Source of the DNA: Camarhynchus parvulus
Lineage: Eukaryota > Chordata > Aves > Passeriformes > Thraupidae
Assembly (NCBI RefSeq): GCF_901933205.1
Contig: NC_044572.1
Span: forward strand, 89,866,965 to 89,930,964
Direction of reading: 5' to 3'
Length of the DNA: 64,000 bases
This document shows, piece after piece, positions 1 through 12,736 of this stretch (position 1 is its first letter; each line of letters opens with the position of its first letter). The position numbers and the translations under genes were made by a program. The notes beneath the pieces were generated by a model. That model had not been told where the DNA came from, did not search any database, and saw only the letters and a list, made by a program, of their open reading frames with translations.

Positions 1-680
1 AGTGTCAATTTAACTATGCAACTTATTACTTGTGAATTAATAGTCTTCAGCTCTCAGATAATCATCCCCATAATAAGAAATCATCCCCATAATAAGAACT
101 GTAATTATTACAAATTGTAATATTTTGAGTGAAGAATCATTCTTTTTACATGGCTTAACAGTGCTTTGAAAATCCTGACACTATATAAGATGAGGAAAAA
201 ATAGTGACATATTTTTCACCTTCCACTCAGGTCAGAAAATACCATCCTCTATCTTCCCAATTATTACTGACAAATTATTACTACAGAATCAATGGGGTAA
301 CAAAATGTTATGGAAAACAAGGAGACACTGAGAGATTTCGTGAGCCCAATTCTGGCATTTTTATGAAATACAGAAAAGGTTTATGTTCACAGCTTTACTT
401 CAAAGGAAGTCACCTTAATATGCTGAACAAAAGCAGTTGCTGAAAAGCCCAAAATACTCCAAGAAACTCTTATTTTAAGACCAGGAAAGAGTGATGGGTC
501 CTACATTTTCTCCTGATTCAGAAACTGCTCTTATAGAAGGAACTGTGTGTATGAGCTCACCACTGTAAAACAGATTTAAAAAGACTAGTTTAGGAAAGGA
601 CCAGGCTCCATTCTTGTCATGTGAAAACCCTGGAGGAGAGGCAGCTTCAGGGAGCAGGAGACCATGAGAAGATGACAGAA

Positions 681-1352
681 GGAAAGTGTTGTGTTGTGTC
701 TGTATAAGTTGGACTGTTCTGTTCCCCCCTGTCATGTAATGGTTCTGCCCTGGTACTCCCTTCCCTCCCCTGTGCTGCCAGTTATCCCAACTCCTCCCCA
801 GTTGTCTTGGAGACTAATGTATTCTTTCTCAAATCCCTCCCCAGCGCCCTGTCCGTCACTCAGCGTTCCCACCCTTCTCTCTAGAACTCTCTAGAAAATT
901 CCAGCTAGAGCATCAAGTGATTGGTTCAGGGGCCAGGGCCCCACCCTCAAGTTATCCCCATTGGGGTTTTGCCTAAGTCAATCTTTTGTATCGCACTCCC
1001 CTCTAAAACTCTATTTGCCCAAGGACTGACTCCTCCCCTGTTTCCCTCCCTCCTTATAAGCTGTTGCAACTTCCCCCTCTCTTTCTTCCGTTGTCGGTTC
1101 CTCTGGGACTCAATAAACCTGGATTCACCGCAGCTGGAGAGCGCTCTCTTCTTTTTCTGCTGACTGTAGCCGTAAGCCAAGCCACGTCCTACCACAAGGT
1201 AGCGCTGCTGTCATAGCACAGAGCGTTTGCCCTAGGGGCTGTCCCGAACCACGGCGATCGGGATAGTGCTCCCCTACTGCTAGCGGTGTTGGATAGCTAT
1301 CCGGGACGTCCGAGAATGACCATCCTTCTCCAGCTTGACCACTTCAGGAAAG
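681..1352 (+). mobile_element. Solo LTR of an endogenous retrovirus (class II/ERVK-like) with 6-bp target duplication
   Basis: The element proper is 687-1346 (660 bp), beginning TG and ending CA. It is flanked by an identical 6-bp direct repeat, ggaaag, at 681-686 and 1347-1352. Inside are an AT-poor U3, a TATA-type box (ttataag, 1054-1060) and a poly(A) signal (aataaa, 1112-1117) in the correct order for plus-strand transcription, followed by a CpG-containing U5. Because the target duplication lies on both sides of one LTR, the internal retroviral region has been lost by recombination between LTRs. A 6-bp duplication is typical of class II (alpha/beta-retrovirus-like, ERVK) elements. No viral gene remains. 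It lies antisense to ANKS6 in intron 2. Confidence 0.85.
1054..1060 (+). promoter_or_regulatory. LTR TATA-type box
   Basis: The motif ttataag is followed about 50 bases later by the aataaa poly(A) signal at 1112-1117, the usual U3/R spacing in retroviral LTRs. Whether it still drives transcription cannot be told from sequence. Confidence 0.55.
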
Positions 1353-2433
1353 ACTGTGATCTGGGTAAGCCTAAGTAAGGACAGGGACAGAAGGCACGTA
1401 ACGCTCAAGCCATTCCAGGTAGTAAATTTGCTACTGAGGATAGCTGTGGGAAGAGAGCTGCTTTCTCCTAGGAAGCAATTCACCCTATGTATGGCAATGG
1501 ATCAGAAGAAAAGTTCCTTCTTTCCTGTCTTCCATACAACAAAAATGATCTTTCTTCTTCACAGGATATTCAAGACTCCAGCACTAGAGGAGACTTGAAG
1601 TATGGTCAAAAACCAATGCAGAAATTTGTGTGCAAGAATAATGTTTTTACTCCCCTCTCTACCCAAATGAGTTACTACCTCCTGATGATGGAAATTCCGC
1701 CTCAGCAGAGGTGACAAACATCAATCTGCTTTAAAGCAAGTCCAGTCTTCTCACTTAAGTAGAATCCTTCGATACTTTAAGCTGAGGCCAACTCTGCCTG
1801 AACATACATACATCCAGTACATGCAAACACATGGACACCAGTGAATTCCATGGATCTCAGATCCTGTGTACTTTAAGCAACTGATGTCTGTTCCTCAAGG
1901 TCATGAGCAAACATCTACAATGAATCAGTCCTGCCTGGCAGCATGGCTGGATGAAAGCTCTACAGTTCCTACTTAACCTCTAAGTCAATATCTGAGTTCA
2001 CACCTTCTCTACAGCAGAAACACGTTTGATTTTTGTTCTTACTTCTTCAAATACAAGGGAAGCTTGTCCTGCAGAAATGACACAAAATGTAGACAACAGT
2101 TTTGGACATGTCCATATGGCAGTGGAAAATGATCTTTCTAGAGCTAGCCACATCCTTATCTTTTATAGCAAGCAGTACAAAGCAGTACACTTCCCAATGC
2201 TGGCTTGCATAAATATCTTGAAAAGTGTCCCCAAAACAGCCACATACAGACAGGAATCTTATCCTGCTAATATGGAAAAAAATTGCTGAAGTTGGGCACT
2301 TGTACCTCAGCTGAAGTAGGTGTGCCTACTCCAACATTTTCAAAATCCAGCTGCAAATTACAAAGAACATCATGCCCATACATAATAAACTCCTCAATTT
2401 CTAAAGTGAAACAAAAAAAATAACATTCCATAC

Positions 2434-2933
2434 CTGCCTGAGGCCTAATCGTTGTGAGAGATTCCAAATACTCCTTCATGTCTTTGTGTTTGAAGCCAAC
2501 AGAGATTTCAAAAGGTGTTTTATGTAGTACATTCAAGTGATCAGGATTGGCACCTTTCTCCATGAGCTGCTGTGCCAAGCTCACCTTTCCACTAACGGCT
2601 GCCAGCATTAAAGGGCTCCAGCCCATAGTCTTTATAGTGTAGTTACAATCAGCTCCCCAGTCTAGCAACAGATGCACCACTGCCTCATGTCCATGCTGAG
2701 CAGCTGCCATCAGTGGAGTGATATCAGGAAGGTCATCTCTGCTGCTGTTAAGTACATTTGTGCTAAAATGGTCATAATTGTCCACAAAAGCTCCAGATTC
2801 CAGCAACAATTTCACCATGCTGACATGACCACCTCTGGAGGCCATTGTGAGGACACTGGCTCCTAACTTGTTCTGTGCATTGAGATCAGCACCATTCTCC
2901 AGCAAGATGTGGGCCACGCTTAGATGTCCAAAC
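2434..2933 (-). CDS. ANKS6: ANKS6 coding exon 2 (ankyrin repeats)
   Basis: This 500-bp exon begins after an acceptor, ttccaag, reading down to 2934, and completes the Arg codon split with exon 1. It encodes the ankyrin units that follow and ends with TTIRPQA plus one base, before a strong donor (gtatgg starting at 2433). The length fits the required frame exactly: 1 + 498 + 1. An insertion-like loop (residues [18 protein letters not shown]) between two ankyrin units matches the position of a variable loop in the human protein. Exon 3 was not found in 1-2433, so it should lie outside the window. Confidence 0.92.
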
Positions 2934-5900
2934 CTTGGAAGAAAGAGACAAAAGGGAGAATTAACACCTTGGACTGCAAGAACCAACATACTCTGAACCT
3001 AGGAAACTTCATTACCAAATTTGCCAATTAACTAATACATACACTGTGAGGGATCATACAAACATCTCTGAATGTGACAATGGGCACCTTGCTGGAAGAG
3101 ACCAGTCATCAGCTGAGGGCTGTAAACTAAACCATTCCACATGCACCAGTGACCATGCTCATAAAGCAGGCACCTATTGAAGAGGATGGTCTGCTTAAAC
3201 CAGCAAAGTGCCAGCCTCATTTTCTGCTGCAGGGCACCAACTCACAACTTCCATAAACCAGTGTCACTTTCATCCTCTTTTTCCACAGCTGTATCACATT
3301 AATAGATCAATGCCAGTTTGTTTCCAGAGATCTTTATTAAGTACTGCCATTACTATTGAACAACTGGAGTAAATACTGCAGAGTCAGTGCTAACTAAGGA
3401 AGAAAAACACCATTTTATCAACTGGACAACTTCCCTCAACACCAAGGGGACCAGAGAGGGTCTTTAAGAGAAATGGCTTACCAGCAGAGTGGGACAACTG
3501 GCCATGTGAACGGCCTTCCCAAAAACAATAAATGGAAATTACTCTGCTCCTCAGTCAGACAGACCAGCATGGGTGGGAAGCATCAACACAGTTCAGCCCA
3601 ACACTGAGCACCAAAATGAAATGAAAATAAATTTTAAAAAAGTAAGGTGTTTGAGTTGGCTTCCAGCGAGGTATTCCTTCCTGATAATTGGGGATACCCA
3701 CTGTGTAAGTTGACAAAAGCAGGCAGACAGAACAACCACAAATTCACTTAGGTAGAATGCAAAGAGTAAATTTATTTGTTACCTCGTGAACCTGGGGATC
3801 CCCAAAGGAACGTACAGGCAGAGATACAGAAGTGGAGAAGCAGGCATCATTTACCAGTTCATGCTAAAGGACCAATGGCCAGCAGTTCACACAAGACTTA
3901 CCAAGAATTATTCCTAGCTGCAAGGTCACTTAAGTGATTTACAATCCTCCTCAAAAGTCTTGAGGTTTTTAACCCATTCCTTCCAACACCCAGCACTGTG
4001 ATGATGAGCATACAGGGACTGGTAATGGGTGTGCCATGGTGTCTTGTGATTTGACTGTCTGTTGCAGTTGCTATGTCAGGCTTGTGCTATGATTTCAAGA
4101 GACTGCTATATTACAAGGCTAAATTAAAACCCTGTGTAATATTAAGTATCTGCCAATAAAGAAATATGGCACCAAACTCTCTTTGTGTGGAATATCTACA
4201 AGAACTTGGTCAGAGTACTGAACACTGACACCAGTTTTACCAGCAACCTAGTTTTGGTATCACTTGGCTATCAGAGGCTCTGCTAGTTTGTCAGTAAGCA
4301 AAAGGCAATCAGGCAAGCCACACCCCCAACCCACCAATTATCAGTGAGAAAATGGCAATCCCATATTTTAATAAATATAATACCTTGACAAGATGTGTGC
4401 GTTGTGCTCGTGTTGCAGGCATCATGCACTACTGCATGCTCATGCATGTTGTGCTTAGCACAACCCAACTCTGACCCTGAAGGCAACTTTTGTACATTAC
4501 AGCAAAGCAAACTTTAGTCGAGGAAACCTCAGAGAATGCTACTAACCACTTAAAGCAACCACAGCCTCAAAATCCTTTGTTTCTTTCCAGAGAGGATACG
4601 GTTGCAGGAGGAAGCCTCTGGAGCTTGTGTACTCCCTAAATCTACCCTGTACCCTTCACTGCATCACCTCAGTAGAGCCTGCAACCCCTGCAAACTGTTA
4701 ATTTTATGCATATATGCTACCTCCTGTCCAACTGCAATACAGCTAATCACAGCCAGAAAATTAAACAGCTACCTAAGTCTGAAGCCTACCTTTGTACAAA
4801 CACTGGGCTTCCTTTCTGGTTATCCATTAAAAAGAGAAAAATGCTCTTCTAGTTTACGCTTTTCAACAATATATACAGTACTTTTCAAATGTCAGCCAGT
4901 AATTTCTTGAAATCAGTGAGAGGGTTTTAGTCATCTGACTTTATTGTTTTTAGGGAATGAGCGTATGGTATTCATTAAGGGGAAAAAAAAATCTGTTTCT
5001 GCAACTTTTTTCCTTTTCTTTAAACCTTCATAAAATAACCAGATTGTTGAACCTTGTCTTCCTGTTCTTACTGGGAAACCAGCTGTGTGACTCATTCTTT
5101 GGGAACTTTCTGTGGCCATTATTTGAAAAGAGAAATGTTGACTTTGAAACAGATTATTTTCTTCCTAGTATTCTGAAGTTATGAAATTTTTAAAAAACCA
5201 ACCAGCCAACAAAAAACCCAAACAAATACAAACAAACAAACAAAAACTCCCCCGCCCCCCCCAAAAAAAACAGAAAAAAACCAAAACAAAATACCACCAG
5301 AATAACAAAACACATTCTCTTGATTAAGCATTCAGTTATCACAGGACAGCAATGCCCTCCAACCCTGCAAAACACGCCTGTGAGCCCAAGGTGTGCTTGT
5401 AGGAATGAAGACAAGCACCAACCCCAGCATTAGCAACACAGGAACCTCCCACTGCCCAGCAGTGTGTTACGCATAGGACAGCATCAGTGATGCACAAAAC
5501 AAGCGTTTTGTCATTAAAGACCCTCAGCAATGATTTTCCCTGTCCTCCGGCAAGTCACCTAGGCAAACATGGGCAAGCTAAGGGAAATTAATTGTTTCAG
5601 TTCGCTTCAGTATGTTTTACATCAGACGTAGTTTTCAGCAAGTAAGACACACACAGATGGAAAAAAAAAAAAAAGAAACCAAAAAAAAAACCCATGCAAA
5701 ATTAAGTAAGGCTACGTGCATATACCTATTGTCACAGAGGAAAGCAGTGTTTCGTGTTCACGTTAGCTCCAATTTTGCGCTGGCTAAACCAAGGAATAGC
5801 ATACACTGCTTCAAATACCACATTCTCAACATGTAAAGTTTCTAATGCTCCAGGATAACACTTAGCCAATTCTACACGGGACAGCCGCTCCTCGCCCCCG

Positions 5901-6596
5901 CCCAGGGACGGGAACAGGACCACTCCGATCCCCCGGAACAACGCAGGGCTCCGCTGGCACCAACCCACTGCGGCCTTCATCATGGCGCCCGGCCTCTCTC
6001 CCACGCTGGCTCGCCCGGAGCTCCCCGGCGCCCTCCCTCGGCCCGGGGACCGCGGTTCGGAGAGCGAGGGAGCCGAGCGCCCGCGGCAGCCCAGGGGCGG
6101 GGAAGGCAGAGCCCCGGCGGCCCTCCCTCCCTTCCCCGCCCCGGTGCTGCCGCCGACTAGGCCGACGCTCCGCGGCGAAGCGGGATGGCGGTGGGAGACC
6201 CGCACCTCGGCCCTGATCCCTCCCTCCCTCTCCCCCGTACCTGGCCGCTTGCATGAGGGGGCTCCATCCGTAGTGGTTCCTGCTCTGCACCGAGGCGCCC
6301 TTCCGCAGCAGGAAGCGCACCAGCTGCTCGTGCCCCCCCGCCGCGGCGAACTGCAGCCCCGTGTTGCCGGCCTCGTCCGTGCAGTCCACGGGCACGGCGG
6401 GGCTCGGCGGGGACGACGCTTCGCCGCGGGGCTCTGCCGCCGTCTCCTCGGGGCCGCACGAAGAGGAGGAAGGGGCCGCGGGGTCGCCGCCGCCGCCGCC
6501 GGGCAGCCCCAAGAGGCGTCGGGCGGTCTCGCAGTCGCCCTGCTCGCAGGCGCGGAGGAAGAGCTGGACCTGAGGGGGCACCCCGCTCTCCCCCAT
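2434..6596 (-). CDS. ANKS6: ANKS6, 5' part (exons 1-2 of a longer gene), ankyrin repeat and SAM domain protein
   Basis: Spliced minus-strand gene. Joining 6596-6241 to 2933-2434 gives 285 codons plus one base. Seen: an N-terminus [20 protein letters not shown], an ankyrin unit ending in an [15 protein letters not shown] stretch, then further ankyrin units ([74 protein letters not shown]). This follows human ANKS6 closely from residue 1 to the RPK/RPQ segment. Human ANKS6 is about 870 residues with a C-terminal SAM domain, so roughly two thirds of the protein, including the SAM domain, lies left of position 1. Known role: a scaffold of the inversin compartment of primary cilia that works with NEK8, INVS and NPHP3; loss causes nephronophthisis in mammals. 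GALNT12 lies divergently upstream, as in human. No break or frameshift is seen in the part present. Confidence 0.93.
3648..3988 (-). mobile_element. Possible degraded LTR (weak)
   Basis: Read on the minus strand, the segment starts tgttggaagg and ends with an AACA terminus. It carries an aataaa signal (complement of the tttatt around 3770) followed by about 125 bases that could be U5. The ends have the TG...CA form, but no flanking target duplication was found and no internal retroviral sequence is visible. It could equally be ordinary intron sequence. Confidence 0.3.
5190..5302. repeat. A/C-rich low-complexity tract
   Basis: Runs of A interrupted by C, including (CAAA)-type units around 5220-5245 and a C run near 5250-5260. 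On the opposite strand this is T/G-rich, like the blocks at 17608, 20880, 26429 and 30172. Confidence 0.85.
5658..5692. repeat. Poly(A) tract
   Basis: Two A-runs separated by a short gaaacc spacer, a simple low-complexity sequence in ANKS6 intron 1. Confidence 0.8.
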
Positions 6597-6970
6597 GGGC
6601 AGCGCTGCCGGGCCCCGAGCGGCTCAGCCGCCCGCGACCGCCCCTCCGCCGCCGGGAAGGCAGCGGGGAGGAGGGGACTCGGCTGGCAGGAGGAGGCCGG
6701 CCCAGGGCGGCCGCAGCGCCCCGGCCGCTTTCTCACGGCGCGGAGGGGGAGCCGGGCTGGGCCGAGCTCCTTGGAGCCGGTGAGGGTTATCCCAGCCTGG
6801 GCCGGGGATCTCGGCCCCTCTCCTGCCCCGCTGGCAGCCCCAGTGGTGTCCCCTCGCCTCGCCATACAGCGCCTGTGTCCTCACGGCTCCTGCCCCTTTC
6901 GCCAGGGATTTCTGCGCTCTGGGCTACAGCCGTTCCGCGCCGTTACTGACTGCCCCACAATTAAGTGTCT
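5870..6970. promoter_or_regulatory. ANKS6: CpG island and promoter region of ANKS6
   Basis: The GC content and CpG density rise sharply here compared with the AT-rich flanks. The island covers exon 1 (6241-6596), the start of intron 1 and several hundred bases upstream. No TATA box is evident upstream of the start codon on the minus strand. Promoters of this kind usually have dispersed start sites, so the exact 5' UTR limit cannot be given. Large open frames on both strands here come from the lack of stop codons in GC-rich DNA. Confidence 0.8.
6241..6596 (-). CDS. ANKS6: ANKS6 coding exon 1
   Basis: The start codon is the complement of 6594-6596. It is the first Met of this frame and its product aligns with the human N-terminus. 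The Kozak context is moderate: C at -3, G at +4. The exon holds 118 codons plus two bases and ends at a consensus donor, gtacgg, reading down from 6240. It encodes a short leader, a Gly/Pro/Ser-rich low-complexity linker (about residues 30-65) that differs from human, and the first ankyrin unit (about residues 70-118). The linker is GC-rich and lies in the CpG island. The exon ends after two bases of an Arg codon, which exon 2 completes. Confidence 0.92.
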
Positions 6971-9900
6971 CCGCATTACGTGTCTCTCTGCCCGGGGTCA
7001 TGGCAGCACGCCTTCGCTGTGGGGCTTATTTTCACCTGACACAACAATCCCTTCTTGCTTCACAACGCGACTTCCTACAGCCTGGCGCGGTCCCTCTGTC
7101 AGCCTCGCTCCGTGTACCTGATCCTTCAGCCTTGCACCGTTCTACTTTGTGTCTCCTTTAGCTCCAAAGCGGTCTCTCTCTTCAATGAGATACAGGATTC
7201 GAAATTCAGTCTTTTCCTCTACAAACACCTATTTCCCATCTCCTGACAGCGCTGATTAGTCTTTCAGTTTAAAATCTTTGTGCATAAAATGTGAATTTCT
7301 TGTGCATCTTCTCTTCAGTTTCAGCCGCCCAGCAAATCCTGAAATCTTTTCTAGGTTAAACTGATTTTACAACATTAAAGCAAAGCAAAAAAGAAAAGAA
7401 AAATCTTGAACTTGGTCACTCAAGGATATTGTGTTGTGTCCCTATTTGTAAATTCAGATAGGTAATTTTCTATGAAAATCAGTGACTTCAATGGCAGGAC
7501 AGGGCGCTTGCTATAGGGTGGAGGGTTTGAGAAGACTAGGAAAACTTAAAAGGAGTATAAAACTATCAAATGCCACTAAAATGTAGCAATCCCCTGGTTT
7601 TAGGCAGTGGCATTCTTATCTTCCAAGTTATACAGCGTTTTGGCTCTGAGACACTGGCAAATCCAGATTGCCAGATCATCATGGCAAAGGGCCAAACTTA
7701 TTACACTTGGAGAAAATCTACAGCAAACAAGAGTCTTGGCTGAGGTTATGGACACTTTTCCTTTGGGAAAGTACCATTCATAGCAAAAAAAAAATTGCAT
7801 ATTTATCATTACAGAAATAAGAGAACAATTTCCTGGACAGGGCATGTATTCAGGGATACTTCTTTCATTATAGATAGCATGTAGAATATTTAACTCATGT
7901 AGAATATTTAAGTATGTGTCACCTACATTTATATTTAATTTTCTTAAGCATAAAGAAGCTTACAGTGGCCATGAAGAATGAAGACGCATGGCTAAGGAGA
8001 ATTTTGGTCTAGCCAAAACAGCCTACAGCCATCCTTGCATTATAACAGTATGAGAAGCTTGCTGTTGTCAATAAAGCTGGATGGTGCAAATCACTCTTTG
8101 TAAGATTTCAGAGCCTGGAAGAAGGTAATGGCAAGAATGATTAATGCAATACATTATTCATGATTAAAGAAAATTGGGTCATACTTACCATATCAAAGTG
8201 CATGCTTGGATATAGTCAAATTAGTGACAGGATCACTCCAGTTTATCTTTGAGATAAGCTACTCAACATGTTGATCCTACAACTTTATGTTATGTAACTG
8301 ATGGTTATGCTATCAATTTGTACTAATGGTTTGAAACTCCAGACAAAAATATCATGAATGGAATTAGAAACCTATCAGCAAAAGATGCAACACTTATTTT
8401 AAGAAGTTTATAAGACATAGGAGATATTTGATGGGGTTTAAAAAATGAGAGGGAAAATGATTTGTCCTGAATTCTGCTGCTGTTATCGATGGCCATCATC
8501 TTCAGTTGACATCCTAGGCATTTATACTGGTATGATCACTCAGGGATTTCTGTCACTGACTGACGATCAAGGCAAGGAAAAATAATCAAATTTCTTCTGA
8601 AATTAATAAAGTTCTATGGAATATTCTCCTGGATGACACAGTACCAAGATCTTAGGAACATACAGGACTTGATTTCTTCACCAATGAAAGAACAACCTAA
8701 ACCTTTCAAACAGTTCATTAGGATAAGATAATGGAGAAAACTGAGGTTGGAAGATAAGATGGGACAAAATAAAACCAAGATTCTCAAGTGCAGACTGTGT
8801 TTTAATTGTTCAGAAGATTTGTCCAAACTGCATCTTTATCCAGTCAGTGAAAAATGCATTGCTCTTGACAAGAAATTCATTTACATCAGTTCTGTGGTAA
8901 TTTGTATAGGTCAATGTTAGATTGCTCCAAGGTTAAAATAATTTTGAATGACAGAAAAAACCCTAATGAATGAAGAAATTAATTTCAAATAAAGATGAGG
9001 AAAGTGCAAGGAACAGAACAGGCCCACCAAAACAGGCAGAACAGATAAGGCAGAAGTACACATGTCAGGAATCAACATCTGTGAAACTTCTCTAATGTAA
9101 CTTCTCCACTGCTGATGATCTCAAAACACCAGCAACACCAGCAAGGAGATACAAGCTTTATTGATGTTACTCATCATATAATGTGAAATGAAAGGTATAA
9201 ATTACTTAGAGTCATTGTTCTTCAAGACTCGGAACTAAGCATTTGTCAAACAAAGCCTAGGAAACCATTAGAGCATGTAATGTACCTGTGGAACTAGTAA
9301 AGTAAGTATAATATGGCAAATGTACAATGATGAAAAACTACAAACTGGCCAGGTAACAAAAAATTCCGCAGCTCTTACAGTAGTAATAGGATGTAATATA
9401 TTTGGACCCATTCCATGACACTTGAGCAAATCTCTACCTCATATGTAATTCAGGATCATGTAATATGGAAAACTGTAAAAATGCCATCATAATCAAAAGC
9501 CTCTCAGAAATGTAGAAATGCAAGTAGTCAAGCAATCTGTTCCAAAGAAATCTATGAAACTAGAAATAGCTGACTCACTCATAATCTGAATTATCAAAGC
9601 GTAAGGATGGTGGCATCTCAAATCCCCAAGTATGATGGCTTTTTTCCATGGCAATTTAAGAGGTAAAAGATTATTTTCTGCTGTAAAATCTTATTGATGT
9701 GAATCACAAGAAAGTCATACTTCTGAGAAAAAGAAAACTGAATTTTTTAATAAATCTTTTGCGTGAAGACACTTATCTCTACCTTAATGAAAAGGAAGAC
9801 ACATATATTAGAAATACCATCACAGAAAAGGAAATGCTTCTCCAGTATCACTGGACTTATGTATGTTAACTGTGGTCCTTTCAGGCATAGAAACAGAAAC

Positions 9901-10410
9901 AACCTTGATAAAATTACTAAGAACCAAATGGTAATAAGTAGCTACAGTGTAGGGTGACATAGATTAATTTCATAACATAATATCTGCTTGACTTCTTGGT
10001 TCAGAATTTTAATCGTGGTCTTCTCTTTGTCTACTATGACCAGCTGCATTACCTTTATGAGGAATTTACTTCATTTATTTGTTTCAGAATATGCCATAAT
10101 TTTGACAAACTTTCAAAAAGTATTTGCAACTCAATTTTAATTCATTGTGTCTGCATGAAACTCTGTGAAAAATCAGTCAGGTTTCCAACATAACATATCT
10201 TCCATACCATACTTTGTGAGCAGAACTACAATTTTGTTCCAATACTTTCTGATAGCTAAGCTTCCTGGCCTAGGTTTCCTTTATGTACCTGATCTCTTCC
10301 ACTGCCTGCAGTTCATGCTTGCTATTTAGCTTAAGAGAAAGATTATATGCAAGCAATACATTCCTACAGCAAGCAAATATATTGATTGATGGCTTTGACA
10401 TGCATGTTCT

Positions 10411-10430
10411 GTCTCTGTCTGTCTGTCTGT
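10411..10430. repeat. (CTGT)n microsatellite
   Basis: Short tandem units of ctgt with slight interruptions. It is followed at about 10491-10525 by a CA/TG-rich stretch. Confidence 0.75.
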
Positions 10431-12692
10431 CCATCCTGGCTTGTATGTGACCTTTTGAGCAGGCATTTTGTGTGTGTAATTTATCTATGGGTACACATAC
10501 ACATGTACATGTGCACACATATATGTTCTACAGAGATCTGCCAACTGATGCAGCTGAGGTCTTGCCCAAGTAATCCACTGAATGCTGCCTCATTTTATTG
10601 ACTTGTCACAAGGAGAATTTCACAGCATTCATCAGCCTGATAGAAGATCCCTGAAATAGGCAACAGTTTTTATCTCAGTCATCAAGTCTGTGTTTTTATT
10701 CTGTTTTATTTTTAGGGTTCTTCTTCTCAACTCCTTGATCTCTCTGCCTCTGGACTATACACCCAGCTTCCCTCTTGACCCAAAGCTTCCCTGTAAAACA
10801 GGGTTCCTGCTGAAGCACCGAGGGCCCTTTGGCCCTGGGGAAGCAGGGTGCGGCTCATTTTGTGTTTTGCATGTGCTGTGCAGCTGTCTCAAATATAGAG
10901 ACTTTCAATCCAAACACATTTATTAAAAAAAAATCTTGGCACTGGTAGTACAATAGGCTGAATAATAATATTTTAAAAATATTTTTGCTAATAAAGGGGA
11001 GAAAGAGCAGCCAAGGTGAGAACTGGGGGGTGTTGCAGGGCAGTGCAATTTTATGCACAGTTAAAACAATGGTGAACAATGACCCTGTAGGTCCAATGCT
11101 ATCTCCAGGGAGTATGTTTTATAGCTTGGATGATTCTTCCTCTCCTTAAGCAAATTTTCTATCTATGTCCAAAGTATTCCTACATCATGTTTCCTATCAT
11201 ATTCTTCTGATTTTTTTTTCTTTAGATTATGTAAGCATTGGCTTTTTCTAGAACTAGCAACTTTATTCTGAAATACATTATTTGATACTTTATTTTTACT
11301 CTGGAAGTGTGAATTTAGGAAGCTCTTTAACTTATTGAAAATGCAGTCTTCCCACTCTATTTCCATTTTAGATTTTTGCTTTTTACACACAAAAGAAAAA
11401 TAAGGAAAAGTTTCTATGAGGTGAATTTTAAATATTTGGCAAAATTTAATAGCTCTGTTTTTTCTGTAGTGTATATGTCATCACTAAAAATAAGAATACC
11501 TTTTAATAACTATACAGGTGTTAAATAGTTCATCTTATCTTACCTCTTTCCATATTCCCTATATGTAAACCTGGTCCTTCAATAAGGTTATGTATTTTAG
11601 GTGAACTAAATAATACCTGCATTTGAAACATATTTCTGAGATCAAGAGATACACCCTTAATTTCAGCTATTACATTAACTATTATGTGAATTCTTGTGGA
11701 CAATTGCATATTGTTGTGGTTAGTCTTTTTCTCTTAGTGCTTTTTTGAAAGGTTTAATTAATATTTTGAATACTTTTTGAGGTGAAGAAAAAATTCTCTC
11801 TTTTTAAAAATAAACTTTTCAAAGCCATTGATTATTCTACTGATCTTCTGTTTTAATTGGGACAACTAAGGACACAATAGATATTTCTAGATAAGTAATT
11901 AGAGTTTTTATATTACTTGTTTGGTTACTCTACTTATCTTTGGTTGAAACTCCTGAAGCAATAGAAATTATAGCTCACTAAACACTAAAAAAACATAACT
12001 AATTATTTTAACTTTCGTTGTTATTCAACCTGAAAGAAACAAGAGCATGGCTTAAAAGGAACTCTTCCATGAAAATTTTGCTACAAGTTTTATGGCTAGC
12101 AGTAAACTCATTCATTTGCCTTGTTGATTGCAGATTTTTTTTTTCTGCAGGGGGTTATTTTGTATGTTCAGAGAGAATTCTTTACACCTTAACTATTTCA
12201 GCTCAGAATGTTCAGTCTTCCCATCACATTTACAACCCAAAAATGTTTGAAAAGGTTTGACAAAACATGTTTTACCTTCATATTCTTTACATCTTGTACA
12301 AACTTCTTTGTGAATGCAAATAATTGATTCTTTATGATTTTTATATTAGCTTCATTACTGTACTTTCTCTTGATGAATTTCCTCTGGTTTATGTGTTTGG
12401 ACGTCATCCCCAGTGAACTACTGTTTACTAGCAATACTTTCAATTCCCACTGTAGTGGTCATCACAGGAAGTCTTCACCCATTACTTTGCCATAAGAGCA
12501 TTATTACTGCTGAGAGCAGTTCTGTAATTTTTAGTTCTCTGTTTCCCAATTTTTTTGTTTCAGAACTTTAGTCATGTGATCATGTTCTTGTGCTTTTCCC
12601 ATATTTCTCTAATACTTAAAATACTTGTATAAAATACAGATTCTTTAATTAATTTTTATTTAATATTTTAGAACCTCTGCAGCAGAACTCTC

Positions 12693-12736
12693 TGTTTTTT
12701 TCTTGGGTTTTTTTTTGTTTTGTTTTTTTTTCTTAC
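12693..12736. repeat. T-rich low-complexity tract
   Basis: T-runs interrupted by single G or GGG, in the intergenic DNA upstream of GALNT12. Confidence 0.75.

Larger units (their letters stand above)
1..2433 (-). other. ANKS6: ANKS6 intron 2 (partial)
   Basis: No coding similarity was found in any frame. In human, exon 3 should begin with an acidic/basic DEEKRRPDIF-type segment, and nothing like it is present. The only clear structure is the solo LTR at 687-1346. The intron is inferred from the donor at 2433 and the absence of the next exon. Confidence 0.75.
2934..6240 (-). other. ANKS6: ANKS6 intron 1
   Basis: The intron is bounded by a GT donor at 6240-6239 and an AG acceptor at 2935-2934 on the minus strand. 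It holds a possible degraded LTR (3648-3988), an A/C-rich low-complexity block (5190-5302) and A-runs (5658-5692). No coding exon was recognised. The donor-proximal part lies within the CpG island. Confidence 0.8.

Noticed and set aside
5732..7121. Long open frames (about 380 codons) on both strands over ANKS6 exon 1
   Set aside because: Same composition effect. Only the frame from 6596 down to 6241 matches ANKS6.
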